Part shown: positions 39,286 to 48,187 of the stretch, piece by piece
How the letters are laid out: every line of letters starts with the position of its first letter
How positions within the stretch are numbered: position 1 is the first letter of the stretch
Assembly (NCBI RefSeq): GCF_900116365.1
Contig: NZ_FPAG01000004.1
Span: forward strand, 62,001 to 126,000
Direction: 5' to 3'
DNA length: 64,000 nucleotides
Origin: Zhouia amylolytica
Lineage (GTDB): Bacteria; Bacteroidota; Bacteroidia; Flavobacteriales; Flavobacteriaceae
Notes under the pieces: generated by a model
The model's input: the letters and a program-made list of their open reading frames with translations, nothing else
Databases searched by the model: none
What the model was told of the DNA's origin: nothing
Program-made: the position numbers and the translations under genes

Positions 39286-39918
39286 TCAATCTTTATCGCT
39301 ATATCCCGGTACATTTCTGCCTAGTATAAGATCTCTTTTACCAACGAGTAGGTCACCTTCTTTGGTAAATGTAAGGATGCCTGAGCCACCACCCCGAGGA
39401 TTTAATTGTTCCTTTTCAGCTGCTGTTAAAAGTGAATCACCTTCGAAAAGGTAGCTTTCAACCCAGTAGTATTTTCCATTAGGTTCTAAAATAGTTAAAT
39501 GAATATGAGCAGCCGCTGAGCGATTTGGATAGACCCCAGGTTTTAAAGTGTAAAATGTATACTGTCCTTTGTTGTTGGTTTTAATCCAACTGCGGATATA
39601 ACCATGTCTTTTACCCCAACCTGTTTCAGTGCCCTTGGCAGGATAAACACCATCCTGATCAGTATGGTAAACATATAAAATAACATCTTTAGCAGGGGAT
39701 TTTCCATCGGGCAGGTAAACCGTTCCCGATACTCTTAACCGTGGGCCGTCATTATTAAAATCAGGAAGTGTATCTGTAGCATTAAGACGAGTGCCAGCAT
39801 ATTCAAATACAGCTTCACACCCTTCGCAAGGGCCGCCGATAAGTTGTGGCGTCATTTTATCTTGCGAACAACCAACAGTAGAAATGAAAAACAATATATA
39901 AAGTAACTTTCTGATAAT
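39286..39918 (-). CDS. intradiol ring-cleavage dioxygenase-like lipoprotein, non-ATG start
   Basis: Fold and ligands of the protocatechuate 3,4-dioxygenase beta type: LRVSGTVYLPDGKSPAKDV, YVYHTDQDGVYP (Tyr ligand), GYIRSWIKTNNKGQYTFYTLKPGVYP (Tyr) and SAAAHIHLTI (two His), so a non-haem Fe(III) site is plausible. The only TTG start gives MFFISTVGCSQ, too short for a lipoprotein signal. Reading back to the upstream stop adds IIRKLLYI, giving a normal signal (RK, hydrophobic core, VGC). No ATG, GTG or TTG exists there, so translation may start at ATT (39916-39918) or ATC; a start-codon mutation is the other reading. Exported proteins of this family act on catechol-like compounds or have unknown roles. 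Confidence 0.78.
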   Translation of the reverse strand: MIRKLLYILFFISTVGCSQDKMTPQLIGGPCEGCEAVFEYAGTRLNATDTLPDFNNDGPRLRVSGTVYLPDGKSPAKDVILYVYHTDQDGVYPAKGTETGWGKRHGYIRSWIKTNNKGQYTFYTLKPGVYPNRSAAAHIHLTILEPNGKYYWVESYLFEGDSLLTAAEKEQLNPRGGGSGILTFTKEGDLLVGKRDLILGRNVPGYSDKD

Positions 39919-39995
39919 CTAATGGTTTTATTCACATAAAGTTACAAATTTATAGGGAATGAAAAAGATACGAATTAATAGAGTCTATGGCCTGT

Positions 39996-40100
39996 CATCC
40001 CACCTCCCTGTCATTCCGCACCTGTTGCGGAATCTATGTAATGTGGAGTGCAAACAGGAAGTGTCATTCCAATGGTCATTCCGCATTTATTGCAGAATCA
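39996..40100. repeat. direct repeat copy A (~105 bp)
   Basis: Begins CATCCCACCTCC and contains GTCATTCCG / CGGAAT palindromic modules. Copy B at 40473-40578 matches at about 89 of 105 positions by eye. The two lie either side of the small membrane-protein gene. Confidence 0.8.
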
Positions 40101-40155
40101 ATTGTTCTTAGTAAGTTGAAATTTGAAGATTAAAGTCACTTCTTGATTTCATTGC

Positions 40156-40377
40156 TTAAAAAGTCAAAATAGCGTTTACTTTTAGAAGGTATAGAATGAG
40201 GGATGTAATTCCACCGCTGACAAATAGGGTGCCTTGCCAATAAATGGCTTTGGATCCAAACTTTTTCCACATTTTTTCTCCGTAAACCTCATTTTTAAAA
40301 TATGTGTGGGTAAATCTCCAAAAAAGAAAAGTGATAATTAAAAAAAGAGGTATGGCTATGATCCAAATATTTCCCAT
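40156..40377 (-). CDS. small two-helix membrane protein, 73 aa
   Basis: Two membrane helices (about 4-22, IWIIAIPLFLIITFLFW; and 48-66, GTLFVSGGITSLILYLL) joined by a basic loop with EVYGEKMWKKFGSKAIYWQ. It resembles small flavobacterial membrane proteins without assigned function. It is isolated, lying between two 105-bp direct repeats in the same orientation. Confidence 0.6.
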   Translation of the reverse strand: MGNIWIIAIPLFLIITFLFWRFTHTYFKNEVYGEKMWKKFGSKAIYWQGTLFVSGGITSLILYLLKVNAILTF

Positions 40378-40472
40378 TGCTTAAGTTTTAATTTAGGTTC
40401 TTAAATAGAAAACTCCGAAAATAATCGAAATTTTTTAATCCTACAATGTAGGAAATCAAATTCAATCTTTAT

Positions 40473-40578
40473 CATCCCACCTCCTTGCCATTCCGAATTA
40501 ATTGCAGAATCTATGTAATGTGGAGTGTAACCGGAAAGTGTCATTCCAATTGTCATTCCGTATTTATTACGGAATCCA
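40473..40578. repeat. direct repeat copy B (~105 bp), with a further partial module
   Basis: Same organisation as copy A, ending in the perfect hairpin ATTCCGTA-TTTAT-TACGGAAT (40555-40575). A partial extra module (TTACGGACC, GTTACGGAAT) continues to about 40633. Together with the terminator it accounts for most of the 375-bp gap before the prolyl oligopeptidase gene. Confidence 0.8.
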
Positions 40579-40683
40579 TCGTGGAGTGAATTTGAACTTC
40601 ACCCTTTTTATTACGGACCTGTTACGGAATTTATCCCCTCTGGCGAATTATTATTTGAAGACATGCTGATCAATACAGGATCA

Positions 40684-40720
40684 AAAAAACCCCGCTGCCA
40701 TTGGCAGCGGGGTTTTTTGT
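40684..40720. terminator. strong bidirectional terminator
   Basis: AAAAAACCCCGCTGCC / GGCAGCGGGGTTTTTT with a three-base loop. It serves the prolyl oligopeptidase gene on the minus strand. Confidence 0.92.
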
Positions 40721-40752
40721 TTTGTAAATAAGATAGTATACCTATCTGATTA

Positions 40753-42909
40753 TTACATAGTATCTTTTACCTCGTCAAGGATAGCTTGATTAGGAAGCTC
40801 CTTGTAACCCATATTATACAAGGTAAATCCGAAGATATCAGCATACTCATCGATCACCATTGAAGTAGGCTTCCCTGCACCGTGCCCGGCATTAGTATTA
40901 ATTCTTATCAATACCGGGTTGTCACCGCTTTGCTTCTCTTGTAGTTCAGCAGCAAACTTAAAGCTATGTGCCGGTACCACACGATCATCATGGTCTCCCG
41001 TGGTTATCATAGTGGCAGGATACTGTGTACCCTCTTTTACATTATGCACCGGAGAATACCCTTTCAGATATTCGAACATTTCTTTGTTGTCTTCTGCAGT
41101 TCCATAGTCATAAGCCCATCCTGCACCAGCAGTAAATGTATGGTAACGTAACATGTCTAATACCCCAACAGCAGGTAAGGCAACCTTCATCAGGTCAGGA
41201 CGCTGAGTCATTGTAGCTCCTACTAAAAGCCCACCGTTAGATCCACCACGAACAGATAGATAATCTGGAGAAGTATAACCTTGCTCAATTAAGAACTCTC
41301 CGGCACTGATAAAATCGTCAAAAACATTCTGCTTTTGCATTTTAGTTCCCGCATCATGCCATTTTTTACCGTACTCTCCACCACCTCTTAGGTTAGGAAC
41401 CGCATAGATACCACCTTGCTCTAACCAAACTGCCATAGCAGTACTGAAGGAAGGGGTAAGGCTAATGTTAAATCCACCGTAACCATACAGCATTGTTGGG
41501 TTCTTTCCGTTCTTTTCTAAACCTTTTTTATAAGTTATGATCATCGGAACCTTAGTGCCATCTTTAGAGGTGTAAAACACTTGCTCCGAAGTATAAGCAT
41601 CACTGTTAAAATCGATATTCGGACTCCAATAGTTTTCTGAAACACCTGTTTCAGGATCAAACTTTAATATCTTACCTGGAGTGCTGTAGTTCGTGAATGA
41701 GTAATAAAGTGTAGTGTCTTCCTTCTTACCACCAAAACCACCTGCAGTACCAAGGCCTGGTAGTTCAATTTCACGAACTAGCTTACCGTCATAGTCGTAT
41801 TGCAATACTTTAGATAAAGCATCTACCATATATTTTGCAAAGAAATAACCACTACCGGTAGAAACGCTTAATACGTTTTCTGTTTCAGGTATAAAATCTT
41901 CCCAGTTGTCCGGAGTAGGATTCGAAGCGTCTACTGTAACGATACGCTTATTAGGGGCATCGAGGTTGGTAGAAATATAGAGTTTAGAACCAACATTCTC
42001 TATGATGCCACTATCTGAATCATAATTATCGGTTATAGTAATTAATTCCGCATCAGGATCCATAAGATCTTTGATAAATAATTTATTTCCCGATGTGGCT
42101 ACAGAGGCAGAAATTACCAAATAGTGATCGTCTTCAGTTACATAACCACCGACATACCTGTTTTTCTCTTCCGGAGTAGCCCCGAAGATTACCTGGTCGT
42201 CTTTTTGAGCTGTTCCTAGCTTGTGATAATATAATTTATGTTGATCGGTTTTTGCCGATAATTCGCTGCCTTTAGGCTTGTCGTAACTAGAGTAGTAAAA
42301 GCCTTCGTTTCCTTTCCACGAAACACCACTGAACTTCACATCAACGAGTGTGTCTTCAATAATTTCCTTTTTAACGGCATCGATCACAATGATTTTTCTC
42401 CAGTCGCTACCTCCTTCAGAAATAGAGTAAGCTGCTAAAGAACCATCTTTAGAAAAGCTCAATCCTCCTAAGGAAGTAGTACCATCTTCTGAAAAGGTGT
42501 TTGGGTCCAGGAACACTTCTGCTTCCTCACCATCCTTTTCACGGTATATGACAGATTGATTTTGTAAACCATTGTTTTTGTAGAAGTACGTATAATCACC
42601 TTCTTTAAAAGGAGCTGATACTCTTTCATAGTTCCATAATTTCTCAAGACGTTGCTTTAAGGCTTCACGATAGGGAATGTTTTCAAGGTAACCAAAGGTT
42701 ACTTCATTTTCTGCCTGTACCCACTGTGCCGTTTCTTCAGAACGGTCGTCTTCCAGCCAACGGTAAGGATCTTTCACGTCAGTACCGAAGTATGTATCAG
42801 TGGTATCTACTTTTTTTGTAATTGGATATTTCAATATTTCTTTCTTTTCTCCTGAGCTGCAGGAAATTAGCATACAAGAAGATGCAAATAAAATGAGCGA
42901 CTTTTTCAT
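40753..42909 (-). CDS. prolyl oligopeptidase (S9A), lipoprotein
   Basis: 718 residues with lipoprotein signal (MLISCSSGE, Cys about 17). A seven-bladed propeller (about 95-430) gates the alpha/beta-hydrolase domain: [17 protein letters not shown] at the start, Ser nucleophile in [14 protein letters not shown], Asp in [12 protein letters not shown] and His in [11 protein letters not shown]. It cuts short peptides after proline. Predicted anchoring in the periplasm or on the surface suits peptide scavenging with the M28 and S37 enzymes of this window. Confidence 0.95.
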   Translation of the reverse strand: MKKSLILFASSCMLISCSSGEKKEILKYPITKKVDTTDTYFGTDVKDPYRWLEDDRSEETAQWVQAENEVTFGYLENIPYREALKQRLEKLWNYERVSAPFKEGDYTYFYKNNGLQNQSVIYREKDGEEAEVFLDPNTFSEDGTTSLGGLSFSKDGSLAAYSISEGGSDWRKIIVIDAVKKEIIEDTLVDVKFSGVSWKGNEGFYYSSYDKPKGSELSAKTDQHKLYYHKLGTAQKDDQVIFGATPEEKNRYVGGYVTEDDHYLVISASVATSGNKLFIKDLMDPDAELITITDNYDSDSGIIENVGSKLYISTNLDAPNKRIVTVDASNPTPDNWEDFIPETENVLSVSTGSGYFFAKYMVDALSKVLQYDYDGKLVREIELPGLGTAGGFGGKKEDTTLYYSFTNYSTPGKILKFDPETGVSENYWSPNIDFNSDAYTSEQVFYTSKDGTKVPMIITYKKGLEKNGKNPTMLYGYGGFNISLTPSFSTAMAVWLEQGGIYAVPNLRGGGEYGKKWHDAGTKMQKQNVFDDFISAGEFLIEQGYTSPDYLSVRGGSNGGLLVGATMTQRPDLMKVALPAVGVLDMLRYHTFTAGAGWAYDYGTAEDNKEMFEYLKGYSPVHNVKEGTQYPATMITTGDHDDRVVPAHSFKFAAELQEKQSGDNPVLIRINTNAGHGAGKPTSMVIDEYADIFGFTLYNMGYKELPNQAILDEVKDTM

Positions 42910-43000
42910 ATGTGTTAATAGGTTGTTTTTGCGAAGGGAATATACAAAAATGTCAATTTTAAGATTTTAGTGTTAAGATAGTTTTAACGATTCCCTCTGA

Positions 43001-43033
43001 AATAAAAAACCCTTTCTGATGAAAGGGTTTAAA
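43001..43033 (-). terminator. terminator after asd
   Basis: AAACCCTTTC / GAAAGGGTTT stem, loop TGAT, with the A-tract that reads as T6 on the minus strand. Confidence 0.85.
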
Positions 43034-43063
43034 ACAAAAAACAACTTAATGTCGCTGATATGA

Positions 43064-44050
43064 TTATATCAGATCATTGGCAATAAGATATTCAGCTATC
43101 TGAACAGCATTGGTAGCTGCTCCTTTACGTAAGTTATCAGCAACAATCCACATATTTAATGTGTTTGGCTGAGATTCATCTCTTCTGATTCTACCGACAA
43201 AAACATCATTTTTTCCTTCAGCATAAATCGGCATTGGATATGTGTTCGTGTCAGGGTTGTCTTGTACAGTCACTCCAGGAGTTTCACTTAAAAGACGACG
43301 CACTTCTCCTAGTTCGAAATCATTGTCAAACTCAATATTAACGGCTTCACTGTGTCCACCTACAACTGGAATACGAACAGCGGTAGCAGTTACATTAATA
43401 TTGTTATCAAGTATTTTCTTAGTTTCTCTTGTTAACTTCATTTCTTCTTTGGTGTACCCATTATCTTCAAATACATCACAGTGAGGTAAAGCATTTCTGT
43501 GAATTGGATAAGGATAAGCCATTTCGTCTTTAACACCTGCATATTCATTTTCTAACTGACGAACTGCTTTTACACCTGTACCTGTAATAGATTGGTAAGT
43601 TGAAACAACCACACGGTTAATACCATAGGTTTTATGGAGAGGGGATAGGGCCAATACCATCTGAATAGTAGAACAATTCGGATTAGCAATAATTTTATCT
43701 TCTTTAGTTAAGCTTTCTGCGTTGATCTCAGGAACCACAAGTTTTTTGGTAGGGTCCATACGCCATGCTGACGAATTGTCGATAACAGTTGTGCCTACTT
43801 CGGCAAATTTCGGAGCCCAATCTAAAGAAGTGTCTCCACCTGCAGAAAAAATAGCAATATCCGGTTTCGCTTCTACAGCAGTTTGTAATCCAATTATGCT
43901 ATATGTCTTACCTTTAAATTCCATTTCTTTTCCAACAGAACGCTCAGAAGCTACTAATAATAATTCTGTAAATGGGAAGTTACGCTCTTCTAATACCCTC
44001 AACATAACTTCACCAACCATACCGGTTGCGCCTACTACTGCTACTTTCAT
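43064..44050 (-). CDS. asd: aspartate-semialdehyde dehydrogenase
   Basis: 328 residues. N-terminal NADP-binding VVGATGMVGEVMLRVLEE, catalytic Cys126 in NPNCSTIQM, QSITGTG, and the active-site His in PVVGGHSEAVNIEF. It reduces aspartyl phosphate to the semialdehyde for lysine/diaminopimelate, methionine and threonine. A complete flavobacterial promoter lies upstream. Confidence 0.97.
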   Translation of the reverse strand: MKVAVVGATGMVGEVMLRVLEERNFPFTELLLVASERSVGKEMEFKGKTYSIIGLQTAVEAKPDIAIFSAGGDTSLDWAPKFAEVGTTVIDNSSAWRMDPTKKLVVPEINAESLTKEDKIIANPNCSTIQMVLALSPLHKTYGINRVVVSTYQSITGTGVKAVRQLENEYAGVKDEMAYPYPIHRNALPHCDVFEDNGYTKEEMKLTRETKKILDNNINVTATAVRIPVVGGHSEAVNIEFDNDFELGEVRRLLSETPGVTVQDNPDTNTYPMPIYAEGKNDVFVGRIRRDESQPNTLNMWIVADNLRKGAATNAVQIAEYLIANDLI

Positions 44051-44113
44051 TTGTTAATCTCTTTAAGTCTGTTTAGACTAATATTGTTTATATATATGCT
44101 TATTATGATACAG

Positions 44114-44143
44114 CAAATGTACATATAAAATTTACCTGTACAA
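44114..44143 (-). promoter_or_regulatory. promoter of asd
   Basis: On the minus strand: TTG (44143-44141), 19-bp spacer, TACATTTG (44121-44114), exact. The transcript would begin near 44107, leaving a leader of about 56 nt that includes AGTCT / AGACT inverted repeats. Confidence 0.75.
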
Positions 44144-44201
44144 GACCCCTTGATTAACTTTAAATTAAAAATAACAGAATGTTATAAATATAACAAACAG
44201 T

Positions 44202-44232
44202 AAAAAAGAACCACCTCATGCCAAGGTGGTTT
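44202..44232 (-). terminator. terminator after mscL
   Basis: AACCACCT / AGGTGGTT stem with the A6 tract (T6 on the minus strand). A second weak hairpin (GTAGC/GCTAC, about 44249-44262) lies between it and the mscL stop. Confidence 0.75.
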
Positions 44233-44271
44233 AGTGAAACATTAGAATAAGTAGCATAGCGGCTACGCGTC

Positions 44272-44688
44272 TTATTTAGCTTTTAATAAATCTCTGATTT
44301 CTGTTAGTAACTCTTCCTGGGTTGGTCCTTTTGGAGCCACGGGTGCTTCTTCTTTCTTCTTTTTAGTTTTCTCATAGGCCTTTAATACTATGAATATGGC
44401 AAATCCAATGATTATAAAATCAATGATAAACTGAATAAAAGATCCATAATTAATACTAACGGCCGCTTGGGTAACTTCCCCTGAGGCATCGACAACGGCC
44501 TCTTTAATTACATACTTAAGATCTGAAAAATTAACGTTGCCCAGTAAAAGACCAATTGGAGGCATTAAGATATCTTTGGTGAAAGATGAAACAATTTTCC
44601 CAAAGGCGCCGGCCACAATAACAGCAGTAGCAAGATTAACAATATCGCCCTTTAGCAAGAACGACTTAAAGTCTTTAAAGAATCCCAT
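44272..44688 (-). CDS. mscL: large-conductance mechanosensitive channel
   Basis: 138 residues from MGFFKDFKSFLLKGDIVNLATAV, the standard MscL start; the 11 extra upstream residues in the longest frame have no counterpart in the family, so ATG 44688 is chosen. TM1 (about 14-40) with VIVAGAFGKIVSSF as the gate, TM2 (about 75-98), charged cytoplasmic helix at the end. It opens under membrane tension after hypo-osmotic shock. Confidence 0.95.
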   Translation of the reverse strand: MGFFKDFKSFLLKGDIVNLATAVIVAGAFGKIVSSFTKDILMPPIGLLLGNVNFSDLKYVIKEAVVDASGEVTQAAVSINYGSFIQFIIDFIIIGFAIFIVLKAYEKTKKKKEEAPVAPKGPTQEELLTEIRDLLKAK

Positions 44689-44756
44689 ATATAAATCGGT
44701 TAGGTTAATAATGAGTATCAATTTAGTAATTTTTTTGATACTCCGAAAGCTACCAT

Positions 44757-45866
44757 TTATTTGATGATCACTCTTTTGATTCGTTGAGAGATCCCGGTTA
44801 TCAATTCATAAGAAATGGTATTGCCTGTTTTTGCAAAATCTTCAGCGCTCACCGGTCCGCCAAAAACAATTACTTCATCACCTTCCTCACAATTGATACC
44901 GTTTAAGTCAACCATCAACATATCCATACAAACATTTCCGATTATAGGAGCTCTTTTTGAACCGATGGTAAGGTAGCCCTTTTGTTTTCCAAAATGCCTT
45001 CCGATTCCATCAGCATGACCTACAGGAATGATCCCGATACGTGTGGTATTTGTAGCGGTGAATCCCATATTGTAACCAACGCTATCACCTTCGTTAACAG
45101 TATGTATTTGTGAAATTATGCTTTTTAAGGTTCCTATGGGTTTTAGTTCCTGGTCATAATCGGGGTCGTTACCATAGCCATATAGCCCTATGCCACTACG
45201 AACCATATCGAATTGTCCGATATCAGCATAGTTGAGAATCCCTGAAGTATTTAGTATGTGTAATAAAGGATGAAACCCAAATTGGTTAATAAACCTATCG
45301 GTAATATCCTTGAATTTAGAAATCTGTTTTAAGGTAAAGTCTTTTACGCTCAAATCCTCAGAGGCAGCCAAATGAGAAAATAATGATACTATGTTAAGTT
45401 GATTTTGCTGTCCTAATTGATCATAGAGGTAGTTCAGGTCTCTTGCTTCAAATCCCAGTCTATTCAGGCCTGTATTGAATTTAAGATGAATAGGGTAGTT
45501 TTGAATTCCTTTATGCTTCATCAATGACATGAATTCTTCCAACACTTTTTTGTTGTAAAGGTTCGGTTCTAAATGGAATTCAATAATTTCTTCAAATTGC
45601 GCTGGAATAGAATGTAAAACCAAAATAGGAGTAGTGATTCCTGCTTTTCTGAGGGCAACTCCTTCATAAGCATACGCCACCGCAAAATATTCAACACCCT
45701 TGGATTCCAGGAATTTTGCTATCTCACAAGAATCATTACCATATGCATAGGCCTTTACCACAGCCATGAGCTTTGTGCTTGGTTCTATTTTAGAACGCAG
45801 ATAACGTAAATTATGTTCCAGCGATGTTAAGTTGATCTCCAGAACAGTTTCATTAGCTTTATGCAT
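44757..45866 (-). CDS. alr: alanine racemase
   Basis: 369 residues. PLP-binding Lys38 in MAVVKAYAYGND on the N-terminal barrel; the second catalytic base Tyr is in GDSVGYNMGFTAT; GNVCMDMLMVDL near the C-terminus. It makes D-alanine for the cell wall. Its start overlaps the end of tdk by 8 bp, so the two are co-expressed. Confidence 0.96.
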   Translation of the reverse strand: MHKANETVLEINLTSLEHNLRYLRSKIEPSTKLMAVVKAYAYGNDSCEIAKFLESKGVEYFAVAYAYEGVALRKAGITTPILVLHSIPAQFEEIIEFHLEPNLYNKKVLEEFMSLMKHKGIQNYPIHLKFNTGLNRLGFEARDLNYLYDQLGQQNQLNIVSLFSHLAASEDLSVKDFTLKQISKFKDITDRFINQFGFHPLLHILNTSGILNYADIGQFDMVRSGIGLYGYGNDPDYDQELKPIGTLKSIISQIHTVNEGDSVGYNMGFTATNTTRIGIIPVGHADGIGRHFGKQKGYLTIGSKRAPIIGNVCMDMLMVDLNGINCEEGDEVIVFGGPVSAEDFAKTGNTISYELITGISQRIKRVIIK

Positions 45867-46515
45867 TAGATTCTTTGTCTGTATCTTTTTCGGTTGTTAG
45901 GTTTTCCGCCTCTCGAACATCAAGGCGGTTCACCTTATCCTGTAGCATTGCTTTAAAGTAAGCTGCTCTGCTTAAAGGTTCATATTCTTCAGTTTCACCC
46001 AATAAGACTAGATTGTCATTGTTCGATTTTCTAAAACTGTAGTTGGCCAGATTCCCGGTGCGAGTACAAATAGCATGTACTTTAGTCACATATTCTGCTG
46101 TGGCCATTAAATATGGCATCGGGCCAAAAGGGTTGCCTTTAAAGTCCATATCCAGGCCGGCAACAATGACACGAACGCCTTTATTGGCGAGGTCATTGCA
46201 AACAGAAACTATTTCATCGTCGAAAAATTGCGCTTCATCGATTCCAATAACATCGCATCCATCGGCAAGCAATCTGATATTTGCCGCAGCAGGAACGGGA
46301 GTAGATCGTATTTCATTTTCATCATGAGACACCACCATTTCATCATCGTACCTTACGTCTACCGCAGGTTTGAAGATTTCTACCTTTTGCTTTGCAAACT
46401 TCGCTCGTTTGAGTCTGCGAATCAATTCCTCCGTTTTTCCAGAGAACATTGAACCACAAATTACCTCAATCCACCCAAATTGCTCTTTATGATTTACCGT
46501 ATTTTCGAGAAACAT
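45859..46515 (-). CDS. tdk: thymidine kinase (type II)
   Basis: 218 residues. P-loop GSMFSGKTEELIRR, GIDEAQFFDDEI for magnesium and the lasso region about 150-185. The zinc-binding Cys pairs of most type-II enzymes are missing: only one Cys remains in HAICTRTGNLANYS and none in EYEPLSRAAYFKAM, so this version should fold without zinc, as in other flavobacteria. A 35-residue acidic tail follows the catalytic core. It phosphorylates thymidine for dTTP salvage. GGAAACA / TGTTTCC (46533-46554) forms a hairpin in the leader. Confidence 0.95.
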   Translation of the reverse strand: MFLENTVNHKEQFGWIEVICGSMFSGKTEELIRRLKRAKFAKQKVEIFKPAVDVRYDDEMVVSHDENEIRSTPVPAAANIRLLADGCDVIGIDEAQFFDDEIVSVCNDLANKGVRVIVAGLDMDFKGNPFGPMPYLMATAEYVTKVHAICTRTGNLANYSFRKSNNDNLVLLGETEEYEPLSRAAYFKAMLQDKVNRLDVREAENLTTEKDTDKESNA

Positions 46516-46728
46516 TTTGTATTTTTCAGAACGGAAACAAGTAATCCTGTTTCCTTAGGATATAAAATTAGATAAACCATCATAATTTTATGATTCAAAA
46601 ATACATAAATTGAAAGACTAAAATTATATGGCAATTATCTGTGTTCAAATTAACAAATAATAAATTAATTTATTCACGGCAAATTTATCAAAAAACCAAC
46701 GAGCCGTCAGGCTTAAATTGCAAAAGTT

Positions 46729-47424
46729 ATGAAGAAGAAATTGGAAGCTGAGTTAGTAAACATAGCTCAAAGAATCTTAAAGCTCGAAGGAAAACAAGAT
46801 ATAAGTGCGTTGCACAATGAAGTCCTCAAAATCTACGAGAAACTAACCATTTTGAAATTTGTGGAAGAGCAACTAGGCTCATTTCAGCCAACATCAAGCC
46901 GACAAGAAGTTGCTGACAAATTTGAAGGTTTAGCAAACTCAGTACTCGATGAAAACAGACATGTTCCTGAGTCAAACCCTCATGAAGGAGAAGACGACCT
47001 CATGATCCCGGGTATCGAAACCATAAAAGGGATGGTACAGGAAATGCCGGAAAAAGAATCATTAGATGATATCCTTTCAGGAGTCTTTCCACAACCCACC
47101 TTTATAAAGGCAGAAGCCGATCATATTTCCCCCGACATAGAAGTAAAAAAGAAAACTGAAACAAGAAGCAGGTCCCTAAACGACCGCTTGAAAGCAAACA
47201 GCCTGAACATCGGTCTAAACGATAAATTGGCCTTTGTTAAACACCTGTTCGGTGGAAGTACAGAAGACTACAACAGAGTGGTTTCACAGCTAAGCACCAT
47301 ACAAGAGTGGAGTGAAGCACAAAATTTCGTTGAAAACATGGTCAAGCCTGATTATAATAACTGGGAAGGGAAAGAAGTTTTTGCCGATCGATTCATTGAA
47401 ATCGTCGAAAGCAAGTTTTCATAA
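46729..47424 (+). CDS. conserved flavobacterial protein of unknown function, 231 aa
   Basis: Two conserved parts: a helical N-terminal region (about 1-75, ISALHNEVLKIYEKLTILKF) and a C-terminal block (about 150-231) with SLNDRLKANSLNIGLNDKLAF and FGGSTEDYNRVVSQLSTI. Between them lies a disordered, acidic/Pro-containing linker. No signal peptide, so cytoplasmic. It is divergent from tdk and followed by a terminator and rsmI. I know it only as a conserved Bacteroidetes protein without assigned role. Confidence 0.75.
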   Translation: MKKKLEAELVNIAQRILKLEGKQDISALHNEVLKIYEKLTILKFVEEQLGSFQPTSSRQEVADKFEGLANSVLDENRHVPESNPHEGEDDLMIPGIETIKGMVQEMPEKESLDDILSGVFPQPTFIKAEADHISPDIEVKKKTETRSRSLNDRLKANSLNIGLNDKLAFVKHLFGGSTEDYNRVVSQLSTIQEWSEAQNFVENMVKPDYNNWEGKEVFADRFIEIVESKFS

Positions 47425-47447
47425 ACGATAAAATATATTTATACTTG

Positions 47448-47485
47448 GCCGAAAGTTGTATCCCAGCTTTCGGCTCTTTATTTTT
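47448..47485 (+). terminator. terminator before rsmI
   Basis: GCCGAAAG / CTTTCGGC stem with an 11-base loop, then a T-rich run. rsmI starts only about 20 bp later. Confidence 0.75.
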
Positions 47486-47504
47486 ACAGGAATAATTAAT
47501 TACT

Positions 47505-48179
47505 ATGGGAAAACTATACCTGGTTCCAACACCAATAGGGAATCTAGAAGACATCACCCTCAGAGCTATAAAGGTGTTAAAAGAGGTAGATACAATTCTT
47601 GCAGAAGATACCCGTACCAGTGGTAAACTCCTTAAGCATTTTGATATCAACACTCCAATGCAAAGCCACCATATGCATAACGAGCATAAAACGGTTGATG
47701 CCTTGGTCAAAAGAATGTTGGCAGGAGAAACGATTGCCCTTATCAGTGATGCAGGTACTCCTGCTATTTCAGATCCCGGATTTTTACTGAGTAGAGCGTG
47801 TATTGAAAACAATGTAGAAGTAGATTGCCTTCCGGGTGCGACAGCTTTTGTGCCTGCTTTGGTGAATAGCGGACTCCCTAATGATAAATTTGTTTTTGAA
47901 GGATTCCTGCCTGACAAAAAAGGCCGACAGACACGGTTAAAGTTACTGGCAGACGAAACCCGAACCATGATTTTTTATGTGTCTCCCTATAAACTCCTTA
48001 AAACCTTAAAAGAATTCGCTCAATATTTCGGAGAAGACAGGTCCGTTTCAGTTTCACGTGAAATAACCAAACTTCATGAAGAAACAATTCGCGGAACGAT
48101 AACAGAAGTATTAAAACATTATGAAGCCAAACCTCCTAAAGGAGAAATTGTAATGGTGGTTGGCGGGAATGGTAAATAA
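47505..48179 (+). CDS. rsmI: 16S rRNA (cytidine-2'-O)-methyltransferase
   Basis: 224 residues, starting GKLYLVPTPIGNLEDITLRAI, with AEDTRTSGKLL, LISDAGTPAISDPG and LPGATAFVPALVNSGL: a tetrapyrrole-methylase fold with the RsmI signatures. It methylates the ribose of C1402 of 16S rRNA. At about 224 residues it lacks the short C-terminal extension of E. coli RsmI, as is usual in Bacteroidetes. Confidence 0.96.
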   Translation: MGKLYLVPTPIGNLEDITLRAIKVLKEVDTILAEDTRTSGKLLKHFDINTPMQSHHMHNEHKTVDALVKRMLAGETIALISDAGTPAISDPGFLLSRACIENNVEVDCLPGATAFVPALVNSGLPNDKFVFEGFLPDKKGRQTRLKLLADETRTMIFYVSPYKLLKTLKEFAQYFGEDRSVSVSREITKLHEETIRGTITEVLKHYEAKPPKGEIVMVVGGNGK

Positions 48180-48187
48180 ATAACTCA

